Part shown: positions 15,727-22,634 of the stretch, one piece after another
Layout: each line of letters opens with the position of its first letter
Numbering within the stretch: position 1 is the stretch's first letter
Origin: an uncultured archaeon
GTDB lineage: Archaea > Thermoproteota > Bathyarchaeia > Bathyarchaeales > Bathycorpusculaceae
Direction of reading: 5' to 3'
DNA length: 35,073 nucleotides
Assembly: GCA_938023865.1 (NCBI GenBank)
Contig: CALJDG010000029.1
Coordinates: 1 to 35,073 of the forward strand
Made by a program: the position numbers and the translations under genes
Notes under the pieces: model-generated
The model's database searches: none
Told to the model about the DNA's origin: nothing
What the model saw: the letters and a program-made list of their open reading frames with translations, nothing else

Positions 15727-15826
15727 TCATTTGAATCCGAATTTAAACATGTTCTTAGAAGCTAAAATCAGCGAGCCTTCAATTAGCCTCTCAAACAATT
15801 CACTGAAACTTTCTCCCTTACTCTTC
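15727..15826 (-). pseudogene. Fragment of a PF02697-type VapB antitoxin
   Basis: Minus-strand reading gives RKSKGESFSELFERLIEGS and a stop at 15727. GESFSELFERLIEG almost equals the signature in the antitoxin at 10440 (GESFSDLFERLIEG). The N-terminal strand and start codon are gone. The rest of 15840-16060 shows only short unrecognised open stretches. Confidence 0.55.
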
Positions 15827-16060
15827 CTAGACGTTTGAGGGAGTTGTTTGGTGTTGAGACGGGGATGATGTGCGTTTGGCTTTGGTTGAAGTTTTGAAGA
15901 AGGATAGTAGGGGTCATTGGGTTAGGAGGAAGATTGAATAAATGTTTTTCTGTTGGGAAATCGATGTTAAGGTTTGGCTCTTGGTTATTGAAGAATAACG
16001 TTTAGAGTTCTTGCGAAAGTGTTAAATGTGACTTTCGCACTTTTATACTTGGTGGTTTTG

Positions 16061-16309
16061 GTGACGGAGGCAAAAACTGTTAAAATTAGTAGGGAAATAT
16101 ATGAGAGACTTTGCGAGGTTGCGGGTGAACTTCAAGTGAAGTTGAAGCGTCGTGTGTCCCTTGACGAAGCCATGGAACACTTGTTAAGGGAAAGGAAACT
16201 AAAGGTAAGTGATTTTGCGGGGGCGTGGAGTATGAGTGACGAAGAAGAAGCGGAGATTCTTAAGAGCTTGAGGGAGGGGTGGTCTCGTTGGAAGTTCCCA
16301 AAAGAGTGA
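16061..16309 (+). CDS. Antitoxin of a VapBC pair
   Basis: 82-aa antitoxin with a DNA-binding head (AKTVKISREIYERLCEVAGE) and a second helix (RVSLDEAMEHLLRERK), the arrangement also seen at 13107. The acidic tail (SMSDEEEAEILKSLREGW) should contact the toxin. I use GTG 16061: GGTGG lies 5 nt upstream and a TTTATACT TATA-like box lies about 20 bp before it. The longer frame from 16019 would add a hydrophobic non-conserved stretch. It overlaps the toxin gene. Confidence 0.83.
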   Translation: MTEAKTVKISREIYERLCEVAGELQVKLKRRVSLDEAMEHLLRERKLKVSDFAGAWSMSDEEEAEILKSLREGWSRWKFPKE

Positions 16310-16716
16310 TTCTCGACTCAACAGTTATCATTGGACTTTTGCGGAATAAACCGAGGGAGGTGAAGCTTGTTCGGGCTATTGAAGCTGAAGCTGAGCTTGC
16401 AACTACCTCCGTAAATGCATTTGAGGTTTACTGTGGGGCGTATAAATCAAAGGATGCTGAGCGTAATCTTGTTTCTGCTAAGGGTTTTCTTTCAACTATT
16501 GAGCTTTTGGTGTTTGATGATAGTTCTGCTGAATTGGCTGGTCAAGTGTTGGCGGAGCTGGGGTCTAAGGGAAAAAGTATCGATTTCAGAGATCTTTTTA
16601 TTGGGTGTATCGCCCTTAGCAACGGTTTTACGGTAATTACCCACAACAAAAAACATTTTCAACAGATACCGAGGCTTCATGTGGTGGATCCTTCGGAGAT
16701 TAGGGTTGCCCATTAA
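16288..16716 (+). CDS. vapC: VapC-type PIN-domain toxin
   Basis: PIN ribonuclease of about 142 aa: VILDSTVIIGLLRN, TTSVNAFEVYCG (Glu), SIDFRDLFIGCIAL (Asp); the last position reads VITHNKKHF with Asn, a common VapC variant. TTG 16288 is preferred over GTG 16279 because a GGAGGGG site ends 8 nt before it. It overlaps the antitoxin gene in another frame. Apparently intact. Confidence 0.9.
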   Translation: MEVPKRVILDSTVIIGLLRNKPREVKLVRAIEAEAELATTSVNAFEVYCGAYKSKDAERNLVSAKGFLSTIELLVFDDSSAELAGQVLAELGSKGKSIDFRDLFIGCIALSNGFTVITHNKKHFQQIPRLHVVDPSEIRVAH

Positions 16717-16744
16717 GTTTTGTATATTTGAGAAAGTATTCCTT

Positions 16745-16978
16745 TTACTGTTGGTTAGTTGTTAGAGAAACTGATATATCCTTGCCATCAACGTTACAAT
16801 AAGCAGCGTTAACGAGCTTATTTAGACTAAAATACTTGGAAAAACCAGCATCCTTAAAAGGATTAACCCTAAAACCAACAGCCTGCTTAACCCCCAACCC
16901 TCCAGCAACCCTATCCAACCTTTCCAACTCCGCAAAGGACTCCACATTAACAAGCCGTCTAAACGAGGTTCCAAACCA
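16745..16978 (-). pseudogene. Fragment of a PLP-dependent (LysA-like) decarboxylase
   Basis: In a frame different from the overlapping methyltransferase, the minus strand reads RRLVNVESFAELERLDRVAG then VKQAVGFRVNPFKDAGFSKY. This resembles the internal VNVES-x2-EL...RVNP region of diaminopimelate/ornithine decarboxylases. The PLP lysine region and the C-terminal domain are absent. It is a short gene relic lying under the methyltransferase 3' end. Confidence 0.5.
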
Positions 16979-17565
16979 TTAGAGCCGCTATAGTCTTCTG
17001 CATCTTTCAAAAAACGCATAAACCTCAAAAACCTCTGCACAACAAAAACGTCGAAAAAGTCGAAGAAACGCCTAAAACGCTGAAAACTAGGCTCCCGAGT
17101 AACATAGACAAAACCGCCCCTCTTCAAAACCCGCCTGACCTCCTTCAAACAATTGAAGGGTTTAGGCAAATGATGCAAAACAGAAGAAACGGAAACCAAA
17201 TCAGCAACCCCGCCTTTGAAGGGCAGAAACTCAGCATCACACAAAACAAGGTTCAATGAGCGCGAATTCCCCAACCTTTTTCTGGCAACCTCCAACATCC
17301 GCCTGGAAATATCCGTTGCAACAACCATCTTGTAAAGTGGCAACTCAAAACCTGTGACAAAGCCCGTTCCACAACCAACATCAACACACAAACCCCTATC
17401 CTTCGACCCTTCAGCGATAAGGGCTAGGCTTCGAGAAACCTGCGCCCTCTCGTAGAGGCTTGAGCCTTCAGGATGCGCCCTCTCAAAAAACTCAGCCTCA
17501 ACGTCATGATGCCTAATATTAGCCCTCTTAACCTCAACATCGTTAACGCCGCTAACATCAACCAT
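16822..17565 (-). CDS. SAM-dependent class I methyltransferase
   Basis: 247-aa Rossmann-fold methyltransferase of the UbiE/Methyltransf_11 type; substrate unknown. Motif I is LCVDVGCGTGFVTG (about 59-72), followed by ATDISRRML, the acidic segment DAEFLPF, SSVLHHLP (motif IV) and LKRGGFVYVTREP. The N-terminal YERAQVSRSLALIAEGSK is a helical cap. From about residue 197 the frame runs over DNA that encodes a LysA-like fragment in another frame, so the native C-terminus is probably lost and replaced. It starts 29 bp after the hisC stop, so both likely share an operon. Confidence 0.82.
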   Translation of the reverse strand: MVDVSGVNDVEVKRANIRHHDVEAEFFERAHPEGSSLYERAQVSRSLALIAEGSKDRGLCVDVGCGTGFVTGFELPLYKMVVATDISRRMLEVARKRLGNSRSLNLVLCDAEFLPFKGGVADLVSVSSVLHHLPKPFNCLKEVRRVLKRGGFVYVTREPSFQRFRRFFDFFDVFVVQRFLRFMRFLKDAEDYSGSNGLEPRLDGLLMWSPLRSWKGWIGLLEGWGLSRLLVLGLILLRMLVFPSILV

Positions 17566-17594
17566 AACCTTCCAACCACAAAATCCGACGCAGC

Positions 17595-18696
17595 CTATTC
17601 AGCCAAAACCTCACGCAAACACTTCAAGAAAACATCATTCATCTCCGGAAGCCCAACAGTAACCCTCAAGCAACGCCCAATAACCGGCAAATCACCAAGG
17701 TTCTTAATGAAAACACCTCTTTCAAGAAGACCCTTATAAACATCGTCCGCATCCCTCTCTGGTCGAAAAGTTACAAAATTTGCCCTAGAATCAAAAACCT
17801 TAACGCTTCTGATTGAGCGCAGCTCCTTTATCAGCCTTTCCCGCTCCCTTTTTAACCTCTCTAACCAAGCCCTCTATAACATCACGCTTATCCAAAAGCC
17901 TCTCAACAAAACGTGCTACAACCGTGCCGACAGTGTACGGGATAACCTCAGAAAGCCCAGAAGCCAACCATTCATTTACAACCAGATAGCCAAAACGTAG
18001 CCCAGCCAAACCAAAAGCCTTAGAAAAAGTCCTCACAACAACAACGTTTTCCTTCTCAACCGCCTTACGACAGACGGAAACTTCACCAAACTCTGCGTAA
18101 GCCTCATCCACAACTATCAGTGCGGAGCACTCATCAGCCAAAGCCTCAACCTCATCCCAGCCAAACTCGTTCCCGGTCGGATTATTGGGCGAACAAACAA
18201 AAACAAGCCTAGTCCTAGGCGTGCATCTAGCCAAAATCCCATCAACATCAAGAGACAAATCGCTCCTGAGAGGAACCTCAACAACCTTGGCGCCGCAAAG
18301 CGAAACCCTCTTCCCATACATAAAAAAGCCCGGCACAACCGTAACAACTTCGTCGCCAACGCTCAAAAAAGACTGAACAATAAAATCAATCAAATGTTCC
18401 GCCCCGCTCCCAACACAAACACAATCGCCAGAAACACCGATATATCTGCCCAAAGCCTCCTTCAGCTCAGCCATAACGCCTGGACTGTAAAGCCTCAAAT
18501 CAACATCGCTTAAAGCCTCCACAAAAACCCGCCTCAAAAAATCAGCATCTACAAAAAAATTCTCGTTGGAATCCAACTTCAACACGTTACCTTTAGCCTC
18601 TAAAGGCAAGCCTACATAGCCAAGAAGCGAACCACCAAACGACCGCATAGCCTCAACCTTATTTTTTAGCCACTTCAGACTTCGCCGAGAAGCCAA
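17595..18696 (-). CDS. hisC: Histidinol-phosphate aminotransferase, frameshifted near the C-terminus
   Basis: Class II PLP aminotransferase that makes histidinol phosphate with glutamate in histidine synthesis. Motifs: KLDSNENFF, SGAEHLIDF, CSPNNPTGN, VVDEAYAEF and the PLP lysine in RTFSKAFGLAGLRFGY. The first frame ends at 17800 after about 298 codons. Dropping one base of the T5 run at 17849-17853 (A5 on the coding strand) restores RERERLIKELRS and VFDSRANFVTFRP, ending at 17595. The total is then about 366 aa, the family length. TTG 18696 has a GAGGTG site 6 nt upstream. No other his gene is nearby. Confidence 0.9.
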
Positions 18697-18720
18697 AGCC
18701 TACACCTCAAAATTTGATGG

Positions 18721-18792
18721 AGCCGGAGGTTGGACTTTCACCAACGTAAACGGCTCTGCAGGCCGCCGCTTAAATCCTCAGCTCACCCCGGC
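18721..18792 (-). tRNA. tRNA-Cys (anticodon GCA), atypical T-loop, CCA encoded
   Basis: 72 nt on the minus strand. Acceptor GCCGGGG pairs with CTCCGGC (one G-U). The anticodon stem GCGGC/GCCGT has loop CTGCAGA, anticodon GCA. Discriminator U73, the Cys identity base, is followed by CCA (18718-18720). The T stem GTTGG/CCAAC is perfect, but the loop is TGAAAGT in place of the usual TTCAAAT, losing T55 and C56. The D arm pairs only GCT/AGC and has one extra base before it. It is real in outline but unusual, or beginning to decay. Confidence 0.78.
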
Positions 18793-18799
18793 GCCTCTA

Positions 18800-18822
18800 A
18801 CATAAACAGTTTAAAAATTTTT
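18800..18822 (-). promoter_or_regulatory. TATA-like region of tRNA-Cys
   Basis: On the minus strand TTTTTAAACTGTTTATG lies about 10-30 bp before the tRNA 5' end, similar in layout to the box before tRNA-Thr(GGU). This suggests that the unusual tRNA-Cys is still transcribed. Confidence 0.4.
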
Positions 18823-18914
18823 ACTCAGTTTTTCTTTAACTTAACACTTCTTTATAATTCTTCTAAAGTTTGAGAGCTCGCTTTTTGGTCATGTCCGCCT
18901 AACTATTGGCAGGT

Positions 18915-19322
18915 TCAGGGCTCAACTCTCTTAAACCCTACAATTTTATCAAAATCCACGTCGTAACTTACAACTTCTGTTACATCATTCTCTAAAGCTA
19001 CTGCAACATGAATTGCATCCCTAGGCTTCATTAAATATTTTTCCATAAGTTCCTGCGCCTTAAAAATAGTACTTTTCTTAACTCCTAAAAGTTTCAAATT
19101 TGGAAAAGCAAGAAACTTCTTACCCATCTCTGCAGAAAATTCAAAACCAAAAACCTTACGGACAACCCATGCAATTTCATCCCACGTAATCGTTGCCGTG
19201 CAAGCTTCAACACTGCCTTCAGCGATTTTTAAAAGAAAATCCTTAGACTTTTTTGCCTCAACTATAACTTCAGAATCGTAAACAATAGGGTACAGAAAAA
19301 CGTTGGAGTCAACGTAAAGCAA
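18915..19322 (-). CDS. vapC: VapC-type PIN-domain toxin
   Basis: 135-aa PIN ribonuclease from TTG 19322 (MLYVDSNVFLYPIVYD): Glu in TITWDEIAWVVRK, Asp in KPRDAIHVAVAL and YDVDFDKIVGF. All acidic positions are present. The frame is open to an ATG at 19364, but that would add 14 residues ahead of the PIN core; a GAGG site supports the TTG. The start overlaps the AbrB-type antitoxin stop by 14 bp. Confidence 0.9.
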   Translation of the reverse strand: MLYVDSNVFLYPIVYDSEVIVEAKKSKDFLLKIAEGSVEACTATITWDEIAWVVRKVFGFEFSAEMGKKFLAFPNLKLLGVKKSTIFKAQELMEKYLMKPRDAIHVAVALENDVTEVVSYDVDFDKIVGFKRVEP

Positions 19323-19563
19323 ACCTTTCCTCAACCTCCCGCTCCACCAATCCTTCCAAATCAATTTTTTTAGTCAACTTTTTCCCAGCCACCGAACAGA
19401 AACTTTCAACAAATTCCTTAGGATCTACACCTGAACGAATTATTACTTCCCCCTCTCTAACTTCCATTATAACCTCTTCGCCAGCCATAATGCCTGCATA
19501 CTCCCTTATAACCTTCGGAATAACTATTTGCCCCTTCCGCCCAATCTTCCGCCTGATCCTCAT
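19309..19563 (-). CDS. AbrB/MazE-type antitoxin
   Basis: 84 aa from ATG 19563 (GTG 19572 is the alternative). The swapped-hairpin domain reads RRKIGRKGQIVIPKVIREYA, then GEEVIMEVREGEVIIRSG, and the tail (KKLTKKIDLEGLVEREVEER) would neutralise the PIN toxin encoded downstream. The 19573-19813 gap upstream shows no gene. Confidence 0.9.
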   Translation of the reverse strand: MRIRRKIGRKGQIVIPKVIREYAGIMAGEEVIMEVREGEVIIRSGVDPKEFVESFCSVAGKKLTKKIDLEGLVEREVEERFALR

Positions 19564-19827
19564 ATGAACCACAAAGAAAGAAATTGTTAAACCATTAAGA
19601 TAAACTTTTTCCTACATCCAATTCAAACTTTTAATGCATTTCTCCGCCTCATCCACCACGTTAATGGTTGCATACACTGAACGCATCACAGCACTCGGCT
19701 CAACCTTTCTAACCAGCAATTCATGATTCTCCCGCATAACTCGAGAAATCGAACTTTCACTTGCATATACAGCCCTAAATCTCAAGCTTTACAGCGCTGT
19801 TAAACAAAATGTTTTGCCTGGAAAACC

Positions 19828-19840
19828 TTTTATAATTATA
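19828..19840 (+). promoter_or_regulatory. TATA-like box of the 19856 antitoxin-toxin operon
   Basis: CTTTTATAATTAT is centred about 23-25 bp before ATG 19856, so the mRNA should be leaderless or nearly so. This supports the internal ATG as start. Confidence 0.5.
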
Positions 19841-19855
19841 ATAGATTATAATTTA

Positions 19856-20107
19856 ATGGTGTCTCGTTTGGCTGTGAAAGCGCGAGTGCGGAAAATTGGC
19901 ACAAGTTTAGGAATAATAATCCCTAAGGAAAAACTTGAGGAAATTAAGGCTAAAGAAGGAGATATCATAATCATCCCGAGAATTGAAAAACCCGTCAAAG
20001 AAATTAGGGGCATACTTAAAGGAACAACATTCCATTTTGAAAGGGAACACGCAGACAGGGATGAAAACATTGAAAAAACCTTCACAACCGCCGCAGAAGA
20101 ACATTAA
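19856..20107 (+). CDS. AbrB-type antitoxin
   Basis: 83-aa AbrB/SpoVT-like antitoxin: VKARVRKIGTSLGIIIPKEK is the DNA-binding hairpin (GTSLGIIIPKE in place of RGQLVIPKE), then KAKEGDIIIIPRIEKP and a charged tail. ATG 19856 is chosen over the upstream frame start at 19814 because the TATA-like box lies between them. Its end overlaps the PIN gene by 47 bp. Confidence 0.87.
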   Translation: MVSRLAVKARVRKIGTSLGIIIPKEKLEEIKAKEGDIIIIPRIEKPVKEIRGILKGTTFHFEREHADRDENIEKTFTTAAEEH

Positions 20108-20513
20108 ACAAACCTTAAACGCCGTTGTTTTTGACGCCCATGCATGGGTTGAATACGCCCTAGACAGCCCAAACGCCGAACTAATGGCCGAAAAACTTTC
20201 TTCGGCGCAACAAGCCCTCACACCTGCAACAGTCTTAGGCGAGCTAAAAGAGGCTATGCTAAGGCAAAACATACCAAGACAAAAGATCTCAGCCATACTC
20301 CACTACATCAAGAACAAAAGCACAGTCATCGACATCAACGCTGAAATCGCTGAAAAAGCCGGAGAAATAAACTTCAAACACAAAAGACGCACCAAAGACT
20401 GGGGCATGCTTGACTCCATAGTTTACGCAGTAGCCATAACCAAAAAGGGACAAGTGATAACAGGCGATCCACACTTTAAAAACCTAAGAAACACCATTTA
20501 CATAGGCAAATAA
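20061..20513 (+). CDS. vapC: VapC-type PIN-domain toxin
   Basis: PIN ribonuclease, 150 aa from ATG 20061, with a basic lead (KTLKKPSQPPQKNIKQ) before the domain. Acids: AVVFDAHAWVEYALD, ATVLGELKEAM (Glu), WGMLDSIVYAVAI (Asp), VITGDPHFKNL (Asp). The frame is open to 19983, but that ATG lies deep inside the antitoxin gene. This is the last TA pair of the archipelago. Confidence 0.9.
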   Translation: MKTLKKPSQPPQKNIKQTLNAVVFDAHAWVEYALDSPNAELMAEKLSSAQQALTPATVLGELKEAMLRQNIPRQKISAILHYIKNKSTVIDINAEIAEKAGEINFKHKRRTKDWGMLDSIVYAVAITKKGQVITGDPHFKNLRNTIYIGK

Positions 20514-20753
20514 AACACTCAAATCATTGAGTCGTCATGTTAAACCATAATCCGACAAAACGCCCCATAACACTTCAGACCTGACTGACAGAAGTGAGAG
20601 AATAATATAACATTTTTAACTATTAAAAGATTGCTCTAAAATGTTAAAACAAGTTTTAGGCTATGTCAAGTTTAATTGAAAATTCAACGATCATTATATT
20701 AATGAGTTTCCATATGCAATCTGCATGCCAAACACTTAAAACAAGGGAGCAAA

Positions 20754-21368
20754 TTGTACGCTATCGGCCACTTGGCCCTAGGATACTTAACCGCAAAATT
20801 AACGGCCCACTTAACAAAAACTAAAGTTAACATGCCCCTCATATTATCTCTTTCAGTGGCTCCAGACATCGACTTACTAGTGCCATTTATCGTGCACCGA
20901 GGCCCGATCCACTCAATATTTATGGCAATCATAATTTTCATTCCAACAATCATTGCATTTAGAAAAGAAGCCCTTCCATACTTGACATCCTTAATCCAAC
21001 ATTCATTGATAGCCGATTTCATCACAGGAAACACGCAGCTTTTTTGGCCTTTAACCTCACAATCCTACGGAATAGCCATAGATATCGAAAGCCCAACCAG
21101 CATTACCTTTGAGTGGATAGCCTTTCTAATAATGTTCACAGAAATGGTGAGAACTAAAGATTTACAAGTACTACTTAAACCCCATCATTCAAACATAATA
21201 TTGGCTGTCCCAACTTCAACCGTTCTATTGCCAACATTTATAGCATTCCCGTTAAAAGTGCCAGTGTCGCTAATAATCCCACATATAATAATGCTAACTT
21301 TATTCTTAGCATCAATATTAACAGATATGAGAAAAACAGTTTTAAAAGTTTTAAACAAAGTGAATTAG
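20754..21368 (+). CDS. YdjM-like membrane-bound metal-dependent hydrolase
   Basis: 204-aa membrane protein of the DUF457/YdjM (LexA-binding, inner-membrane) family. Metal-ligand-like motifs are GHLALGYL near the N-terminus, VAPDIDLLVPF (about 36-46), HRGPIHSI (about 48-55) and QHSLIADFITG (about 82-92). Five or so hydrophobic helices follow. It starts at TTG 20754. Archaeal members are uncharacterised. It stands alone between the TA archipelago and the Cys-rich gene. Confidence 0.82.
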   Translation: MYAIGHLALGYLTAKLTAHLTKTKVNMPLILSLSVAPDIDLLVPFIVHRGPIHSIFMAIIIFIPTIIAFRKEALPYLTSLIQHSLIADFITGNTQLFWPLTSQSYGIAIDIESPTSITFEWIAFLIMFTEMVRTKDLQVLLKPHHSNIILAVPTSTVLLPTFIAFPLKVPVSLIIPHIIMLTLFLASILTDMRKTVLKVLNKVN

Positions 21369-21400
21369 CTTCAAAATTGTGATATTTTCTGACATACGAT

Positions 21401-21416
21401 TGTGTATTTGTGTTGT
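21401..21416 (+). repeat. 16-nt motif shared with 8187-8202
   Basis: Second exact copy of TGTGTATTTGTGTTGT, 74 bp before the gene at 21490 and followed by AAATGTTTATTAAATATT, which could hold the TATA box of that gene. Confidence 0.4.
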
Positions 21417-21489
21417 GCTTGTAAACAGAAATGTTTATTAAATATTAAGATTATAGATGAAAATGAATCGCCACCGGAGATGAAACCAT

Positions 21490-21816
21490 ATGCACTTCCT
21501 TCACACAGAAAAACTTAAATGCCCATACAAGGGATGCGGGAAAACATTCGGAAAACCAGCAGTCTTAACAGATAACTCAACAGTCCCAAGGCAAACTTAT
21601 TACGCTTGCCCCTACTGCATGTCAAAAATCGACATCATAATAGAAAACATGCGCATAATCGATGTAAAACCAGCTGAGTATCCCAAGGTTCTAGATTCTC
21701 CAGCAAAATGCGCCCACTACTTCGGATTCCTAAACTCCATCCCAAAAGACATGCCAATCCCAGACGAATGCCTAATATGCCCAAAAGTCCTCCAATGCAG
21801 CCTCAGAAAACGCTAA
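21490..21816 (+). CDS. Small Cys-rich zinc-binding protein
   Basis: 108 aa. The first half has a C2-C2-type finger (C11-x4-C16 and C40-x2-C43 in YYACPYCMSKID). The second half carries CAHYFGFLNSIPKD and the cluster CLICPKVLQC (C94, C97, C103). The pattern of CAHYFG-L-PKD-IPDECL-CPK recurs in small uncharacterised archaeal proteins as I recall them, so it is probably a conserved metal-binding protein; nucleic-acid or redox roles are both possible. ATG 21490 is followed directly by the conserved region. Confidence 0.78.
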   Translation: MHFLHTEKLKCPYKGCGKTFGKPAVLTDNSTVPRQTYYACPYCMSKIDIIIENMRIIDVKPAEYPKVLDSPAKCAHYFGFLNSIPKDMPIPDECLICPKVLQCSLRKR

Positions 21817-21890
21817 GCATAACTCCTAACATTTATAGCAGAGAAACATTTTAAATCCCCAATTCAAAATTTTACTTAATGAAATTTAGA

Positions 21891-21995
21891 GGGGCTGTCG
21901 GCTAGCTTGGTCTAGGCTTGGAGACTTGGGCTCTCTAAGCGTGTTGGCAGAAGCCACCTGCGGGAAGGACCCCGGTTCAAATCCGGGCAGCCCCA
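21891..21995 (+). tRNA. tRNA-Pro (anticodon UGG) with a probable non-canonical intron, CCA encoded
   Basis: Acceptor GGGGCTG pairs with CAGCCCC, A73, then CCA (21996-21998). The D arm fits exactly (GGCT/GGCT through G-U pairs; A14, GG, A21). The anticodon stem GGAGA/TCTCT has loop CTTGGGC, anticodon UGG with G37, as expected for Pro. T arm CCCGG-TTCAAAT-CCGGG. Between the anticodon stem and T stem there are 34 nt instead of about 5, holding a TGGC-AGAA-GCCA hairpin. About 29 nt at roughly 21943-21970 are therefore best explained as an intron in the variable region. Confidence 0.88.
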
Positions 21996-22191
21996 CCATC
22001 CAATAGCAACCTACGGTTTCCATTTCTTCCCTTTTTGATGAAGCGGTTTGATTTTGGCTGATTTGTTGGTTTAGAGCTTGAATTAGGCTTGTTGTGGGTT
22101 GTGTTTGGGGGTTTGGGACGGTTCCAGCCATGTATTTGGGACGTCCTAACAGTAGCGCAGTTAAGTAGTTAAGTAACCCGCTGAAGCCGCG

Positions 22192-22377
22192 TTTGAGTTT
22201 AGCGATAAAAAGCTTTACACGTTGGTTGCTTATGGGAAAGGGTTTGACCCGTTGCTTGGCGTGGACGTAATGGAAATTTTAGGCATTCATGTGGACGTGC
22301 CAAGCAAAAAGGTGCTTATGCCAATTAAACATTTCAAAATCAAAAACATGACTGTCTTTTTCGGCTTGAAAAAATGA
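22192..22377 (+). pseudogene. Possible C-terminal relic of a retropepsin-like protease
   Basis: A start-less 61-codon stretch ends at 22377 and includes GKGFDPLLGVDVMEILGIHV then DVPSKKVLMP. The G-D-ME-LGI-VD pattern recalls the C-terminal part of clan AA aspartic proteases. No catalytic D-T/S-G is present. This is a tentative match by eye. Confidence 0.3.
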
Positions 22378-22381
22378 GAGA

Positions 22382-22454
22382 TTCAAGCAGTTTGAATTTT
22401 AAGTGGAAAATTCAAGCAGCTTGAATTTTAAGTAAAAAATTCAAGTGGTTTGAA
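22382..22454. repeat. Three palindromes spaced 29 bp apart
   Basis: TTCAAGCAGTTTGAA (22382-22396), TTCAAGCAGCTTGAA (22411-22425) and TTCAAGTGGTTTGAA (22440-22454) are inverted repeats TTCAA-N5-TTGAA. They recur at exactly 29 bp, close to three helical turns, so they face nearly the same side of DNA. The 14-bp spacers are similar. This suits a protein-binding array (operator or iteron). Confidence 0.75.
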
Positions 22455-22634
22455 TTGCGGACTCACATCTTCGCCGAAAAAGACCTATTAACCTACTGGT
22501 TCGTGATACAAAAGAAAATAGTCAATGTGGCGTCGTCAAAAATAAGGAGTAACGTTTAACGTGTTAACTTATTAAGAACAAAAAGAAGCTTCTGACTCTT
22601 TTCCCATGTATGTTTAGAGGAGAGCAAACCTCGA

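Noticed and set aside
17473-17739. 88-codon plus-strand frame over the methyltransferase start and hisC end
   Set aside because: The opposite strand carries the conserved C-terminus of HisC and the start of the methyltransferase.
21886-22131. Minus-strand 81-codon frame over tRNA-Pro
   Set aside because: Its second half is the antisense of the tRNA (GFEPGS is the reverse of the T arm), a common false protein.
22382-22454. Short repeats that could suggest a CRISPR array
   Set aside because: Only three 15-bp palindromic units with similar 14-bp spacers. CRISPR repeats are longer with unrelated spacers, and no cas gene is present.
22455-22634. Plus-strand stretch HIFAEKDLLTYWFVIQKKIV after the palindromes
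   Set aside because: Too short, without a start and not recognisable; it may be part of a decayed gene but nothing supports a call.
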